Shown one piece after another: positions 8,118-16,742 of a DNA stretch of 64,000 nucleotides. Made by a program: the position numbers and the translations under genes. The notes beneath the pieces were generated by a model. It had not been told where the DNA came from. It did no database searches and saw only the letters and a list, made by a program, of their open reading frames with translations. Position 1 is the first letter of the stretch; the number at the start of each line of letters is the position of its first letter. The stretch is from Coprenecus sp902388455 (GTDB lineage Bacteria > Bacteroidota > Bacteroidia > Bacteroidales > UBA932): positions 2,356,001 through 2,420,000 of the forward strand of contig OZ007032.1 in NCBI GenBank assembly GCA_963931615.1, in the 5' to 3' direction.

Positions 8118-9688
8118 GTCTGTCCGGGCTCGAAGGCAGGGTCGTAGAGCAGCAGGAAGTTCTCGTCCAGGACAATATGGCGGGTCTCGCCTTCGGGCAG
8201 GACGGGGTTGCTCAGACGCTGGGGGAAGAAATAGCTGAACGGCAGGTCGAGGACATGCTCCTCCTTGAAGCCGTCGCCCTGCATCCGGCGGAGGCTGAAA
8301 TCAGGGGAGGTCTCCACGGTAATCACGCAGCGGCGGGAGGCTCCGGTGGCGGCAGCCTCATCCCGGCTCAGACGCTCAAACTCCGAGGTCACGGTAAAAT
8401 CGCTCTCGCCCTCTACCTCCTGCATCCGCACATTCCACTTAGGGTCGCCGTAGTAGGCCAGCACGTCGCGGTCATGCCAGAAGCCGAGCCAGAAGAACAG
8501 TTCGTTCATCACTTCTTCCTGAGAAAGTCCCTCCACGTCCACAAAACGCTGCAGGGCCGGCATCATGGTCTGGAAATAGTTCGAATCGTAATCGAAGGGG
8601 GCCACTGTCAGGGAATCACTGCACTCGGCCATCTGCGCCATCATATCCTGCTGGTTCATGTAGAATGCCTCAGGGACGGAATAGCGTCCAGGATTGGTAA
8701 TCAGATATTTCAGGCCACCCCAGCCGTTGCGGCCGTACCAGGTGGTCACCACGTAGCCCACGAAGGTCGCGGCTTTCTGGCTGTTCATCCAGGCCGCGGC
8801 CATACTGTTGCGGGTATTGTTCATATTGCCTATCAGGCAGTTGCCGATGGGAAGATACACCATCCGGCTGTCACGGTCCTCCACGAAGCGCTGCTCGCCC
8901 GGATAGTCCACATACAGGCGGCCGTCGCGGCAGCGGAGGTTGCCCACGGAGCCGGGCATCTCCAGATTGTTCTCCGTGGCGTGCGAGGCCGTAACCACCA
9001 GATCCGGCTCATAGCCCTCGTAGTACTCTAAAAACTGCCGCAGCACATCCGGCACATCCTTCCCGAAGCGCTTCTCCACGAACTTACGTATCCGCTCATT
9101 GGCCCCGGTCATATCGGTCCTGTATTCTATCTCACTGTAGGTCAGCGAGCTCTCCCCAGCCTTCTTCTCTCCGCGCATCCCGACCTGATGGTCATCCACG
9201 AAAGCGTATGCGTCAAACCACTTGGCGGCCTCCAGTTCCTTGATAGTAGCCACTCCGGTACGGAGGACCATCGGCTCCTGCGCATCATCCACCATCCTCT
9301 GCGCCCCTGCAGCGTCATAACCGGTGATTATTCCCCAGAGAAAATCCGCATATGGATCCTCATCCATCCTGCGGCTCATCTGATTGAGGGCAATGACATA
9401 GTCCCGTCCGATATTCTCCGGCACGTCCACCACCGCCACATAGCGGGGAGCCACCTCTTTCAGCCGGGCCTCCAGCTCCATCGGACTCTCCTCAAAGCGC
9501 AGCACTACGGCATCATGACGCTGCTGCAGGGAAGACACCACGCCCTCCCAGGCCTCCGCCTCCTCGGCAAAAGCCGCCGGCGCCAGCACCGCGTAAGAAT
9601 CGGGTTCAACCTCAGAAGTACATCTGCTCACAGCAACTACAAACAGGGCGCACATAGCCGCCCCTAAAGGGAAAAATATTCTTTTCAT
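8090..9688 (-). CDS. Exported protein, possible clan-CD cysteine peptidase-like
   Basis: The protein has 532 residues and a hydrophobic N-terminal signal; Cys23 could be lipidated, but Arg at the -1 position makes the lipobox unusual. Two blocks suggest a gingipain/caspase-like (clan CD) catalytic fold: a hydrophobic strand running into His236 (PDLVVTASHATEN) and a second strand running into Cys284 (MVYLPIGNCLIGNM). The next block, A-T-F-V-G-Y-V-V-T-T-W-Y, resembles the strand that follows the nucleophile in such enzymes. The C-terminal 120 residues are beta-rich. The annotation rests on pattern only; no member of the family is recognised with certainty. The gene is convergent with the iron-uptake operon and overlaps it by 28 bp. 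Confidence 0.5.
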   Translation of the reverse strand: MKRIFFPLGAAMCALFVVAVSRCTSEVEPDSYAVLAPAAFAEEAEAWEGVVSSLQQRHDAVVLRFEESPMELEARLKEVAPRYVAVVDVPENIGRDYVIALNQMSRRMDEDPYADFLWGIITGYDAAGAQRMVDDAQEPMVLRTGVATIKELEAAKWFDAYAFVDDHQVGMRGEKKAGESSLTYSEIEYRTDMTGANERIRKFVEKRFGKDVPDVLRQFLEYYEGYEPDLVVTASHATENNLEMPGSVGNLRCRDGRLYVDYPGEQRFVEDRDSRMVYLPIGNCLIGNMNNTRNSMAAAWMNSQKAATFVGYVVTTWYGRNGWGGLKYLITNPGRYSVPEAFYMNQQDMMAQMAECSDSLTVAPFDYDSNYFQTMMPALQRFVDVEGLSQEEVMNELFFWLGFWHDRDVLAYYGDPKWNVRMQEVEGESDFTVTSEFERLSRDEAAATGASRRCVITVETSPDFSLRRMQGDGFKEEHVLDLPFSYFFPQRLSNPVLPEGETRHIVLDENFLLLYDPAFEPGQTYTFEVLCD

Positions 9689-9709
9689 AGCATCAATGCA
9701 AAATTTTCA

Positions 9710-9717
9710 CAAATATA
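9710..9717 (-). promoter_or_regulatory. -7 box of the peptidase-like gene
   Basis: The minus strand reads TATATTTG, 21 bp upstream of the ATG at 9688. It sits against the end of the upstream methyltransferase gene (stop at 9720), so the two genes need not be cotranscribed. Confidence 0.5.
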
Positions 9718-9719
9718 GC

Positions 9720-10487
9720 CTACTTCAACAAGTAAAAACAAGAAGTAGTGTAGAAATTGCGCAGCCACGGGATACCGCCCATCAGACGGGGGAGGCGGCG
9801 GGGCCTGAGGCCGAACTTGGCCTCGTAGTGCGGGTTGATCAGCCACAGGCGGCGGTCGATCTTCTGCAGGCCGGAGCAGCGCACAAGGCGCTCGAAGAGC
9901 TCTATCGGAGTAGCCGTCCGCTTGATTTCCAGGAACCCGGCGACAGCCGCGGGACTCTCACCGCCACGCTCCAGAATCCTGCGGTACATCCCGGCGGGCA
10001 GCAGGTGAAAATACGGAAGGCGGGCCAGCCGGCGGTTGGTGCACATCTGCTGGTGGCCGCCGAAGGGCATCTGCCAGGCGGGGAAAGCGATGAAAGCGAG
10101 GCCGGTGCCGGGTTTCAGATACGCCCTCACGCGGCGCATGAACTCCTCCTTGTCCCCGATATGCTCGATGACATCGTGGCAAAGAATCAGGTCAAACTGC
10201 CCTTCCAGTTCCTTGACGGCGAAAATATCCGAGGCCAGGAAGCGCCCCTGCACCCCTGCCCCGGCGAAAAACTGCTCTGCGGCCCTTATTTTATCCTCGG
10301 ACAGATCTACTCCGAGCACGGAGCAGCCGGCCTGGGCGAAAGGCAGCAGATTGCCTCCCTCACCGCAGCCGATCTCCAGGACATTGACCCCCTCACCTAT
10401 CTTCATATATTCTGACAGATAGGGGATGTAATACTTCCGGCTCGTAGCAGCCAGCTGGTCGAAATACTGTTTTCTGTCCCGGGCCAT
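9720..10487 (-). CDS. Class I SAM-dependent methyltransferase
   Basis: The protein has 255 residues. Motif I is VLEIGCGEGGNLLPFAQAG at about 35-55, followed by the acidic residue at the end of strand 2 (VLGVDLS) and motif post-II/III region FDLILCHDVIEHIGDKEEF. This places it among Methyltransf_25/31 type enzymes. The C-terminal half (GMYRRILERGGESP ... RRLWLINPHYEAKFGLRP) resembles methyltransferases that act on lipids or small molecules, and the substrate is unknown. It follows the nitroreductase gene by 12 bp and is probably cotranscribed with it. Confidence 0.8.
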   Translation of the reverse strand: MARDRKQYFDQLAATSRKYYIPYLSEYMKIGEGVNVLEIGCGEGGNLLPFAQAGCSVLGVDLSEDKIRAAEQFFAGAGVQGRFLASDIFAVKELEGQFDLILCHDVIEHIGDKEEFMRRVRAYLKPGTGLAFIAFPAWQMPFGGHQQMCTNRRLARLPYFHLLPAGMYRRILERGGESPAAVAGFLEIKRTATPIELFERLVRCSGLQKIDRRLWLINPHYEAKFGLRPRRLPRLMGGIPWLRNFYTTSCFYLLK

Positions 10488-10499
10488 GATTTCAGAGAT

Positions 10500-11030
10500 T
10501 TAGATAAAACGGACGTAGTCAGCCTTGCGGGGAGCGGCCACAGGCTCCTTGCTGTCCTGAGGATAGCCGAGGACGCAGTGTCCTATACCCTCGTAGTCCC
10601 CCTCGATGCCCCATTGTTTCAGGAGATCCTGTCCTTCGGGAGAGCCGAACACCTCCTTGGCGCGGTGTATCCAGCAGCTGCCCAGACCGAGGGCGTGGGC
10701 GGCGTTGAGCAGATTGCCCATCACCAGAGCACCGTCGTACATATAGGTCGGACGGCTGCGGTCTGCGAGGACCACCAGCACCACAGGCGCACCGTAGAAC
10801 GGGTCGGAAGCTGATCCCAGCACGTCTGCATTCATCTTCGAGAGCCGGTCTCTCACAGCGCGGTCCATAACCGCCACTATCACCGGCGACTGCTTGCCCA
10901 TACCGGTCGGAGCGTATGTCCCTGCCTCGGCCACTTTGGCAACCAAATCCCTAGAAGGCATTCTATCCGGGTCGAATGCCCTTATACTTCGCCTGGTTTT
11001 CAGGCATTCCAGTACTTCATTCTTTCTCAT
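10500..11030 (-). CDS. Nitroreductase family protein
   Basis: The protein has 176 residues, counted from ATG 11030 (MRKNEVLECLKTRRSIRAFDP). The RRSIRAF motif binds FMN, the central AHALGLGSCWIH segment is typical, and the length matches the single-domain NfsB/FMN-reductase group. It is a flavoprotein that reduces nitro compounds, quinones or similar acceptors with NAD(P)H. An upstream in-frame TTG at 11054 was rejected as start because it lies inside the TATGTTTG promoter box. The methyltransferase gene follows closely. Confidence 0.85.
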   Translation of the reverse strand: MRKNEVLECLKTRRSIRAFDPDRMPSRDLVAKVAEAGTYAPTGMGKQSPVIVAVMDRAVRDRLSKMNADVLGSASDPFYGAPVVLVVLADRSRPTYMYDGALVMGNLLNAAHALGLGSCWIHRAKEVFGSPEGQDLLKQWGIEGDYEGIGHCVLGYPQDSKEPVAAPRKADYVRFI

Positions 11031-11051
11031 TGCATCATTTATTTTCTGATG

Positions 11052-11059
11052 CAAACATA
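11052..11059 (-). promoter_or_regulatory. -7 box of nitroreductase gene
   Basis: The minus strand reads TATGTTTG, 21 bp upstream of the ATG at 11030. It fits TAnnTTTG and would give a short leader. Confidence 0.5.
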
Positions 11060-11110
11060 CTGAAAAAACGCGGAACCTGATACTTTGTTATAGCGAGATT
11101 CCGTTTCCTG

Positions 11111-13672
11111 TCAAGAAAGCTTTACGACCGTGATGCCGGAGCCTCCGCGCTCAACGTGCTCGTCGGCGAAGGAGACTACTCCGGGGGTGATGCGGAGAAG
11201 TTTGCGGATCTCCTCCTTGAGGACGCCGGCACCCTTGCCGTGCAGGATGCTCACCTCGGGCATGCCGACCATGAGGGCGTCATCGATATAGCGGGTGATG
11301 GTGGGGATGGCCTCGTCCAGATGCATGCCGCGGATGTCGATGGAGGGCTTGAAGTTGAGCTTGCGGTCGGAGATGGACGCGGAAAGCCTGACAGAAGAGG
11401 CAGCGGGACGCGGTGACTTGACGGACGAGCGGTACTGGTTGGCGGACAAGGGTGTGAGTTTCGAGATATCCACACGGGAGAGTATCTCGCCGACAGCTAC
11501 GGTGGCCTTCCTGCCGGAGACCTGCACCACCTCGCCGGTCATGCCGCTGTCCTCCATGCGGACATATACTCCGGGGACAATCCGGTCAGGCGCAGCATCG
11601 CCTGAGAGCGCCCCGGCACCGGTACTGCCTCCCGGCACAGACCCGCTCCCCGGACCACCGGCGGCATCCTGCCCGTCACCTCCCGCAGCCCGCCTGGCCC
11701 GCCTCTCCTCCTGCCGCTTCTTGCGCTCGATGATCTGCGCCATCTTCCGCTCTATCCTGGCCTCCATCTCGCTGCGGGCAGCCGAGTCATCGGCCACCGA
11801 AGCCGCGAAGTCCCGCAGCTCCGAGCGCACCAGCTGGGTCCGCTCCTTCTCGGCCTGGGACTCGCGTATCTCGCGTATGGTCCTTTCTATCTGCTTATTG
11901 GCCTGGGCAACTATCTCAGCGGCCTGGGCCCTGGCCTCGTCCAGCACGCTCTTGCGCAGGGCCTTGATCTCAGAGAGCTCCTTCTCGTACTTCTCCGTCA
12001 TCGAGTCCAGAGTACGGTCGGCGGCCTTGACCCGCACCAGCCGCTCCTCCAGCTCGCGCTTGTTGCGGGCTATCTTGCGCAGGTTGCGCTCGACCGCGAC
12101 ATAATCCTTTCCGACCCTTTCCTCAGCCCCGTGCACTATGCTCTCCGGCAGACCTATCTTGCGGGCCAGCTCGAAGGCGAAGGAATTACCCGGCAGACCT
12201 ATCTCCAGGCGGAACAGCGGCTGAATCTTCTGCACGTCGAAGAGCATGGCCCCGTTGACTATCCGGCTGCTGTTGCTGGCGTAAAACTTCAGGTTGGTGT
12301 AATGCGTCGTGATGACTCCGTAACAGCCTTTCCGCTCGAACTCGCTCAGTATCTCCTCGGCGATGGCCCCTCCCGCTGCCGGTTCCGTACCCGAGCCGAA
12401 CTCGTCGATGAGCACCAGCGACCGGTCATCGGCCAGAGCTACAGCCTCCTTCATGTTCAGCAGGTGGGAACTGTAGGTACTCAGGTCATTCTCCAGCGAC
12501 TGGTCGTCCCCGATATCCACGAACATATCGTGGAAAACGGTCAGTTCCGAACTCTCCGAGGCCGGCACCAGCATGCCCCACTGGAACATGTACTGCAGCA
12601 GGCCCACTGTCTTCAGGCAGACCGACTTACCGCCCGCATTGGGCCCGGATATCAGCAGAATCCGCCTGGCCGGGGTAAGCACCACATCCAGAGGCACTAT
12701 CTTCTTGCCCTCCTTAGCCAGGGCCTCCTCCAGCAGCGGATGCCGCCCCTGCCGCAGCAGCACCTCGCCCCTGTCCGAAAGCACCGGCTTGCCGCCCCGG
12801 TAATGCGACGACACCACCGCCTTGGCCAGGATGAAGTCCAGCTCGCCCATGAACTTCTGCGACTCTATGACATCGTCGATATAGGGCCGCAGGAAGTCTG
12901 TAAACTCCGTGAGTATCCGGAGTATCTCCCTCTGCTCCTCGAAATGCAGCTCGCGCAGCTGGTTGTTGAGCTCCACGACCTCCATCGGCTCGATGAAGGA
13001 GGTCTTGCCCGAAGCCGACTCGTCAAACACTATCCCCGGGACCTTTTTCTTATTGCCTGAAGAGACCGGGATGAGCATCTTGCCCTCGCGCACCGACACC
13101 GAAGCGTCCGAGTCCGCCACCCCGTCCTCCTGAGCCTTGCGGAGGATGGCCTGGATGCGCCTGGATACCGCCCCCTCCTTGTCCCGGATGGCGCGGCGGA
13201 TGGTGTAAAGCTGCTCCGAGGCATTGTCCTTCACCTCCCCGTACCGGTCCAGTATCCCGTCTATGCGCCTGAGTATCTCGGGAAATGACATCACGGCCGA
13301 GGCCATGTCCCGCAGCAGGGGGTACTGTCCTTCCTTGCAGCCGGCGAAGAAGCTCAATATCTTCCGGAGGGTATCCAGGGCCCCGCGCAGCAGTACCAGC
13401 GAGGGCAGGTCAATATGGGAGAAAGGGCTGCGGAGCGGCACCAGGAAAGGGATGCAGTCGGGGTATCCTGAGGTAGGGAAGGAAGCCTCGAACATCAGGA
13501 TGACGCGCATCTCGTCGGTCAGGCCGAGACGGCGCTCTATCTCGTAGGGCACGTCCGACACCTGCTCGCCCTCTGCCCTGTCCCGGCCGTATCCGGTGGA
13601 ACAGCGGGCGGCTATGGACTCGCGTATCTTGTCGAAGGCGAGCTTGCTTTCGATTTTTGCGGTATTGGTCAT
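11111..13672 (-). CDS. mutS2: Endonuclease MutS2
   Basis: The protein has 853 residues. An N-terminal MutS-like core is followed by an ABC-type ATPase with Walker A GPNAGGKS, Walker B LVLIDEFGSGTEP and the ITTHYTNLK switch. A long coiled coil (about 520-650) rich in R, E and K comes next. A low-complexity G/A/P/S linker and a KOW-like segment precede a C-terminal Smr domain (DIRGMHLDEA ... ILHGKGAGVL), which carries the nuclease activity. MutS2 does not take part in mismatch repair; it suppresses homologous recombination and, in other bacteria, rescues collided ribosomes. The length is slightly above the usual 780-800 because of the linker. It follows the cyclase gene by 15 bp. Confidence 0.95.
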   Translation of the reverse strand: MTNTAKIESKLAFDKIRESIAARCSTGYGRDRAEGEQVSDVPYEIERRLGLTDEMRVILMFEASFPTSGYPDCIPFLVPLRSPFSHIDLPSLVLLRGALDTLRKILSFFAGCKEGQYPLLRDMASAVMSFPEILRRIDGILDRYGEVKDNASEQLYTIRRAIRDKEGAVSRRIQAILRKAQEDGVADSDASVSVREGKMLIPVSSGNKKKVPGIVFDESASGKTSFIEPMEVVELNNQLRELHFEEQREILRILTEFTDFLRPYIDDVIESQKFMGELDFILAKAVVSSHYRGGKPVLSDRGEVLLRQGRHPLLEEALAKEGKKIVPLDVVLTPARRILLISGPNAGGKSVCLKTVGLLQYMFQWGMLVPASESSELTVFHDMFVDIGDDQSLENDLSTYSSHLLNMKEAVALADDRSLVLIDEFGSGTEPAAGGAIAEEILSEFERKGCYGVITTHYTNLKFYASNSSRIVNGAMLFDVQKIQPLFRLEIGLPGNSFAFELARKIGLPESIVHGAEERVGKDYVAVERNLRKIARNKRELEERLVRVKAADRTLDSMTEKYEKELSEIKALRKSVLDEARAQAAEIVAQANKQIERTIREIRESQAEKERTQLVRSELRDFAASVADDSAARSEMEARIERKMAQIIERKKRQEERRARRAAGGDGQDAAGGPGSGSVPGGSTGAGALSGDAAPDRIVPGVYVRMEDSGMTGEVVQVSGRKATVAVGEILSRVDISKLTPLSANQYRSSVKSPRPAASSVRLSASISDRKLNFKPSIDIRGMHLDEAIPTITRYIDDALMVGMPEVSILHGKGAGVLKEEIRKLLRITPGVVSFADEHVERGGSGITVVKLS

Positions 13673-13687
13673 GGGAGGAATGAAAGG

Positions 13688-14479
13688 TTAATTGTCCTTG
13701 CGGTAGGAGTTCTCAATGGAGAGCTTCAACTCGCTGATGCTGGTGACGGTCTTCATCTCGCCCCCGCTTACAAAGGAGATATTGCCGGTCTCCTCGGAAA
13801 CAACGATGGCGTCAGCATCGGTGTCCTGCGTGATACTTACAGCGGCCCGGTGGCGCATGCCGTACTGCGGGGGAATATTGGGGTTGTCCACGATAGGAAG
13901 GGTGCAGCGGGCAGCCACTATTCTGTCCATGTCTATGACCATGGCCCCGTCGTGGAGCGGGGTGTTCTTATAGAAGATATTCTCTATCAGACGCCTGTTG
14001 ACAGCGGCATCTATGCTGTCGCCGGTCTCGGTGACAAACTCCAGGGAAGAGTTGTGCTGCAGGACAATGAGGGCACCCGTCCTGGTCTCTCCCATCCTTC
14101 GGCAGGCCTGAGCTATCTCGTCCAGGGAGGTGGCCTGAATCTCCTTGTCCCGGCGTCCCAGGAGGACACGGGTCAGGAAGTTGTTGCGGGAGGACGAAAG
14201 ATAGCGGCTGCCTATATGCAGAAGGAAACGGCGTATCTCTGGCTGGAAAATGACGATGAGAGCAATCACACCGACTCCCAGTATCTGACCGAGAATAGAA
14301 GACAGTAATTTCATATTCAATGCCTTCACCACTATCCACATGAGATAGATCAGGAGTATCCCGGTAAAGATGTTGAATACGGAAGTACCTCGCATTATCC
14401 GCACCATCTGGTAGATCAGAAGACCTACCAGAATGATGTCGATAATGTCGATTACCGATATGTTGATGAAATCAAACAT
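13688..14479 (-). CDS. cdaA: Diadenylate cyclase CdaA (c-di-AMP synthase)
   Basis: The protein has 263 residues. There are three N-terminal membrane helices (about 5-80), then the DAC domain with the catalytic DGAMVIDMDRI and RHRAAVSIT motifs and the GALIVLQ strand. It makes c-di-AMP from two ATP at the membrane, controlling osmolyte and cell-wall homeostasis. The product has the length and single-DAC layout of the TIGR00159 family. In many Bacteroidetes it follows folP; here the upstream gene is a C69 dipeptidase. mutS2 follows. Confidence 0.93.
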   Translation of the reverse strand: MFDFINISVIDIIDIILVGLLIYQMVRIMRGTSVFNIFTGILLIYLMWIVVKALNMKLLSSILGQILGVGVIALIVIFQPEIRRFLLHIGSRYLSSSRNNFLTRVLLGRRDKEIQATSLDEIAQACRRMGETRTGALIVLQHNSSLEFVTETGDSIDAAVNRRLIENIFYKNTPLHDGAMVIDMDRIVAARCTLPIVDNPNIPPQYGMRHRAAVSITQDTDADAIVVSEETGNISFVSGGEMKTVTSISELKLSIENSYRKDN

Positions 14480-14497
14480 CGGGGATGGCTATGCAGT

Positions 14498-16207
14498 TTA
14501 TTTAACCTCGAGTACGTCTCCGGCATCCTTGGCCACTGCCTCTTTCCACTTCTCGCTGTAACCGGACTGGTCAGGCGAGGCAGGAATGCGGGGAGAGTGA
14601 CCGTTATTCATGAATGTTCCGTACTCTGTCTCTTTCTTGATATTACCGTCCATATACTTGACCAAGAGATATATATCCAGCTTGCTCCAGACATCAAAAA
14701 GATCCTGGGCAGCAGCCAGACTGTACTCTGTCAGGAAGTTGCGGGCAGCCACTGTGCTTTCTTCGGTAGGATTTTCCCCGAGCAGGTCAAGAGCGGCGGC
14801 GTCGATGACGGGCTGAAGCTCGAGAGCGGCGTTCTCCCTCTCATCGATGACTGCACGAACTTCAGGCTCTATACGGTCGTAGAGCATGTATGCGAAATTG
14901 GCTATCCGGTTAGTCACCCAGAACAGGGATGTGGGAGAATACTCCACAAGGCTTCCGTTGCCGACCTCCACACAGTTGGGAACATCGAATACCGAAGTAT
15001 AGACGGGAGTCAGGCAGGATGTGGCGGCATCGTCCACTCCAAACCAGAGGACTCCTCCCACCTCATCGGGAAGCCAGCTGCGACTCTGACAAACAATCCA
15101 GAATCCGGTCTGCTGGGTAGCAATGGCTCTCTCGTTGAGATATTCCTTACCGTCATACTCGAAGTACATGGGCCTCCATCTGTAAGGAGTGTGATGTCCA
15201 CCGGCTCCGGCATCCACTGTCATGTCCATTGGAGTTCCTTCGTAATGGTCACGCATCACATCAGCCACTTCCTTCACACCGATCTTCTCAGCGGGCTTGA
15301 TGAAAAGAGGCATCTTATTATCAGGATTATACCCCATAGCAAAATCCAGATACTCCTCGGCCTTCCTGTCACCGATCATACCTCCGCCCAGGATGTTGAA
15401 TGCAGACCATACGCGGGCCTCGCAGCCCCTCATGCCTCCGAATTCAAGAGGGTTGTAAGCATCACAGAAACTGAACTCCTCGTCAGTTCCCTCAAAGTAT
15501 CCCATCTCACGGGCAAAATCCACCACGTCCTCGGCATAGAGCCAGTTCTCAGGGTCGTCGAAGACGATATGGTCTATACGGGACTGATTGGCGTGGGCGC
15601 AGATATATCCGTCAGGTACACGGGCAGCCACCCAGACTATGCCCTTGTTGACATTGCGCCCCTTTTTGTCGAGCTTGGTGCCCTTGCCGATAAGTTCCAT
15701 AATCCACACCTCATCCTTATCAGCTATCGAGAAGGACTCACCGCTGGAAGCGTAACCGTACTCGTTGGCCAGGCTTACGATGGTCTGAATGGCCTCGCGG
15801 GCTGTCCTGGCCCTCTGAAGGGTAATGTATATCAGCGAACCATAGTCCATGACACCGGTAGAGTCATACAGTTCGGAACGTCCTCCGTAAGTAGTCTCGG
15901 TGATGATGAGCTGATGCTCATTCATATTTCCGACAGTCTGGTAAGTGCGGAGAGCCTGCGGAATCTGTCCGAGGTAACGGCCGCTGTCCCATTCGTTGAC
16001 GGGGAGCAGAGTTCCAGGCCTGAAAATACCGGCCGGGGTATAATACAGCTCACCGTACAGCTGATGAGAGTCGGCCGAGTAGGTAACAAGTACCGAACCG
16101 TCCTTTGAAGCCCCCTTGGTTACCAGTACATTAGTACATGCAAAACCGCTCTGAACGAGAAAGAGTGCGAGAGCGGAGCACAGTGCTGATTTAAAGAATT
16201 TATTCAT
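14498..16207 (-). CDS. C69 family dipeptidase (secreted)
   Basis: The protein has 569 residues. Its signal peptide ends GFA just before Cys24 (CTNVLVTKGASKDGS). In family C69 this cysteine becomes the N-terminal nucleophile after processing. The conserved segments S-A-D-S-H, NEHQLIITETTYGGR and FSIADKDEVWIMELIG follow. The enzyme cleaves dipeptides outside the cytoplasm and fits the protein-fermenting lifestyle of gut Bacteroidales. The length is typical for the secreted Bacteroidetes form. The gene has its own promoter, shared back to back with the gene at 16284, and lies 18 bp before cdaA. Confidence 0.93.
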   Translation of the reverse strand: MNKFFKSALCSALALFLVQSGFACTNVLVTKGASKDGSVLVTYSADSHQLYGELYYTPAGIFRPGTLLPVNEWDSGRYLGQIPQALRTYQTVGNMNEHQLIITETTYGGRSELYDSTGVMDYGSLIYITLQRARTAREAIQTIVSLANEYGYASSGESFSIADKDEVWIMELIGKGTKLDKKGRNVNKGIVWVAARVPDGYICAHANQSRIDHIVFDDPENWLYAEDVVDFAREMGYFEGTDEEFSFCDAYNPLEFGGMRGCEARVWSAFNILGGGMIGDRKAEEYLDFAMGYNPDNKMPLFIKPAEKIGVKEVADVMRDHYEGTPMDMTVDAGAGGHHTPYRWRPMYFEYDGKEYLNERAIATQQTGFWIVCQSRSWLPDEVGGVLWFGVDDAATSCLTPVYTSVFDVPNCVEVGNGSLVEYSPTSLFWVTNRIANFAYMLYDRIEPEVRAVIDERENAALELQPVIDAAALDLLGENPTEESTVAARNFLTEYSLAAAQDLFDVWSKLDIYLLVKYMDGNIKKETEYGTFMNNGHSPRIPASPDQSGYSEKWKEAVAKDAGDVLEVK

Positions 16208-16227
16208 ATTACTTTTCCGATTTTATG

Positions 16228-16244
16228 TATTTTTGCAAAAAATA
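16228..16244. promoter_or_regulatory. Overlapping divergent -7 boxes
   Basis: A near-palindrome, TATTTTTGCAAAAAATA, supplies TATTTTTG on the plus strand (toward 16284) and TATTTTTTG on the minus strand (toward the dipeptidase). RNA polymerase could hardly occupy both at once, so the two genes may be transcribed in competition. Confidence 0.4.
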
Positions 16245-16283
16245 AGACCAAAAATAGTGAATTTATATTTTATATCCAACAAG

Positions 16284-16742
16284 ATGAGCCGCAACATTAT
16301 TTTCAGCACCGCACTTATATTGACCATGACTGTTTTTTCCACAGCCCTCAGTGCTCAGAATCAACAAGAAGAGAAAACTCCTGAAGAGCTCGCCCTGGAT
16401 GAGGCAGACCGTCTCGAAGAACTGCTTGCCCTCGAACCCCACCAGACTTTCTATATTGACTCCATCCTTCAGCACGACATGAGAGCCATGCACGATGAGC
16501 TGCAGCAGCTTCAAATGTCAGGCACCAGAGAATATATCGCTTTCAAACAGGTAAGGGACAAATGGATCGCGCAGATGGACAGCGCATATAAAAAAGTTCT
16601 GACCGAATACCAGTGGATGCAGTACCGCCGGTCCATAGGCAAGCTGAGCAAAGAGGACTTGAAGATTCTGAAGGAAAGGGAAAAAGCTGAAAAAAAAGCC
16701 GCCAAAGAGGCGGCTAAAGCTAAAAAGGAAGACGAGGATTAG
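16284..16742 (+). CDS. Exported hypothetical protein, Spy/CpxP-like helical
   Basis: The protein has 152 residues, counted from ATG 16284, which directly precedes a clear signal peptide ending LSAQ. The mature part is almost all helix, with pattern LEPHQTFYIDSILQHDM and YKKVLTEYQWMQYRR, similar to periplasmic LTxxQ-type helical proteins. It ends in a lysine/alanine/glutamate-rich tail. A possible role in envelope stress is inference only. The last 4 bp overlap the convergent PHP gene. Confidence 0.6.
   Translation: MSRNIIFSTALILTMTVFSTALSAQNQQEEKTPEELALDEADRLEELLALEPHQTFYIDSILQHDMRAMHDELQQLQMSGTREYIAFKQVRDKWIAQMDSAYKKVLTEYQWMQYRRSIGKLSKEDLKILKEREKAEKKAAKEAAKAKKEDED

Noticed and set aside
14597..16108. 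503-codon open frame antisense to the C69 dipeptidase
   Set aside because: The dipeptidase has catalytic residues and a signal peptide; the antisense frame has none and no start signals.
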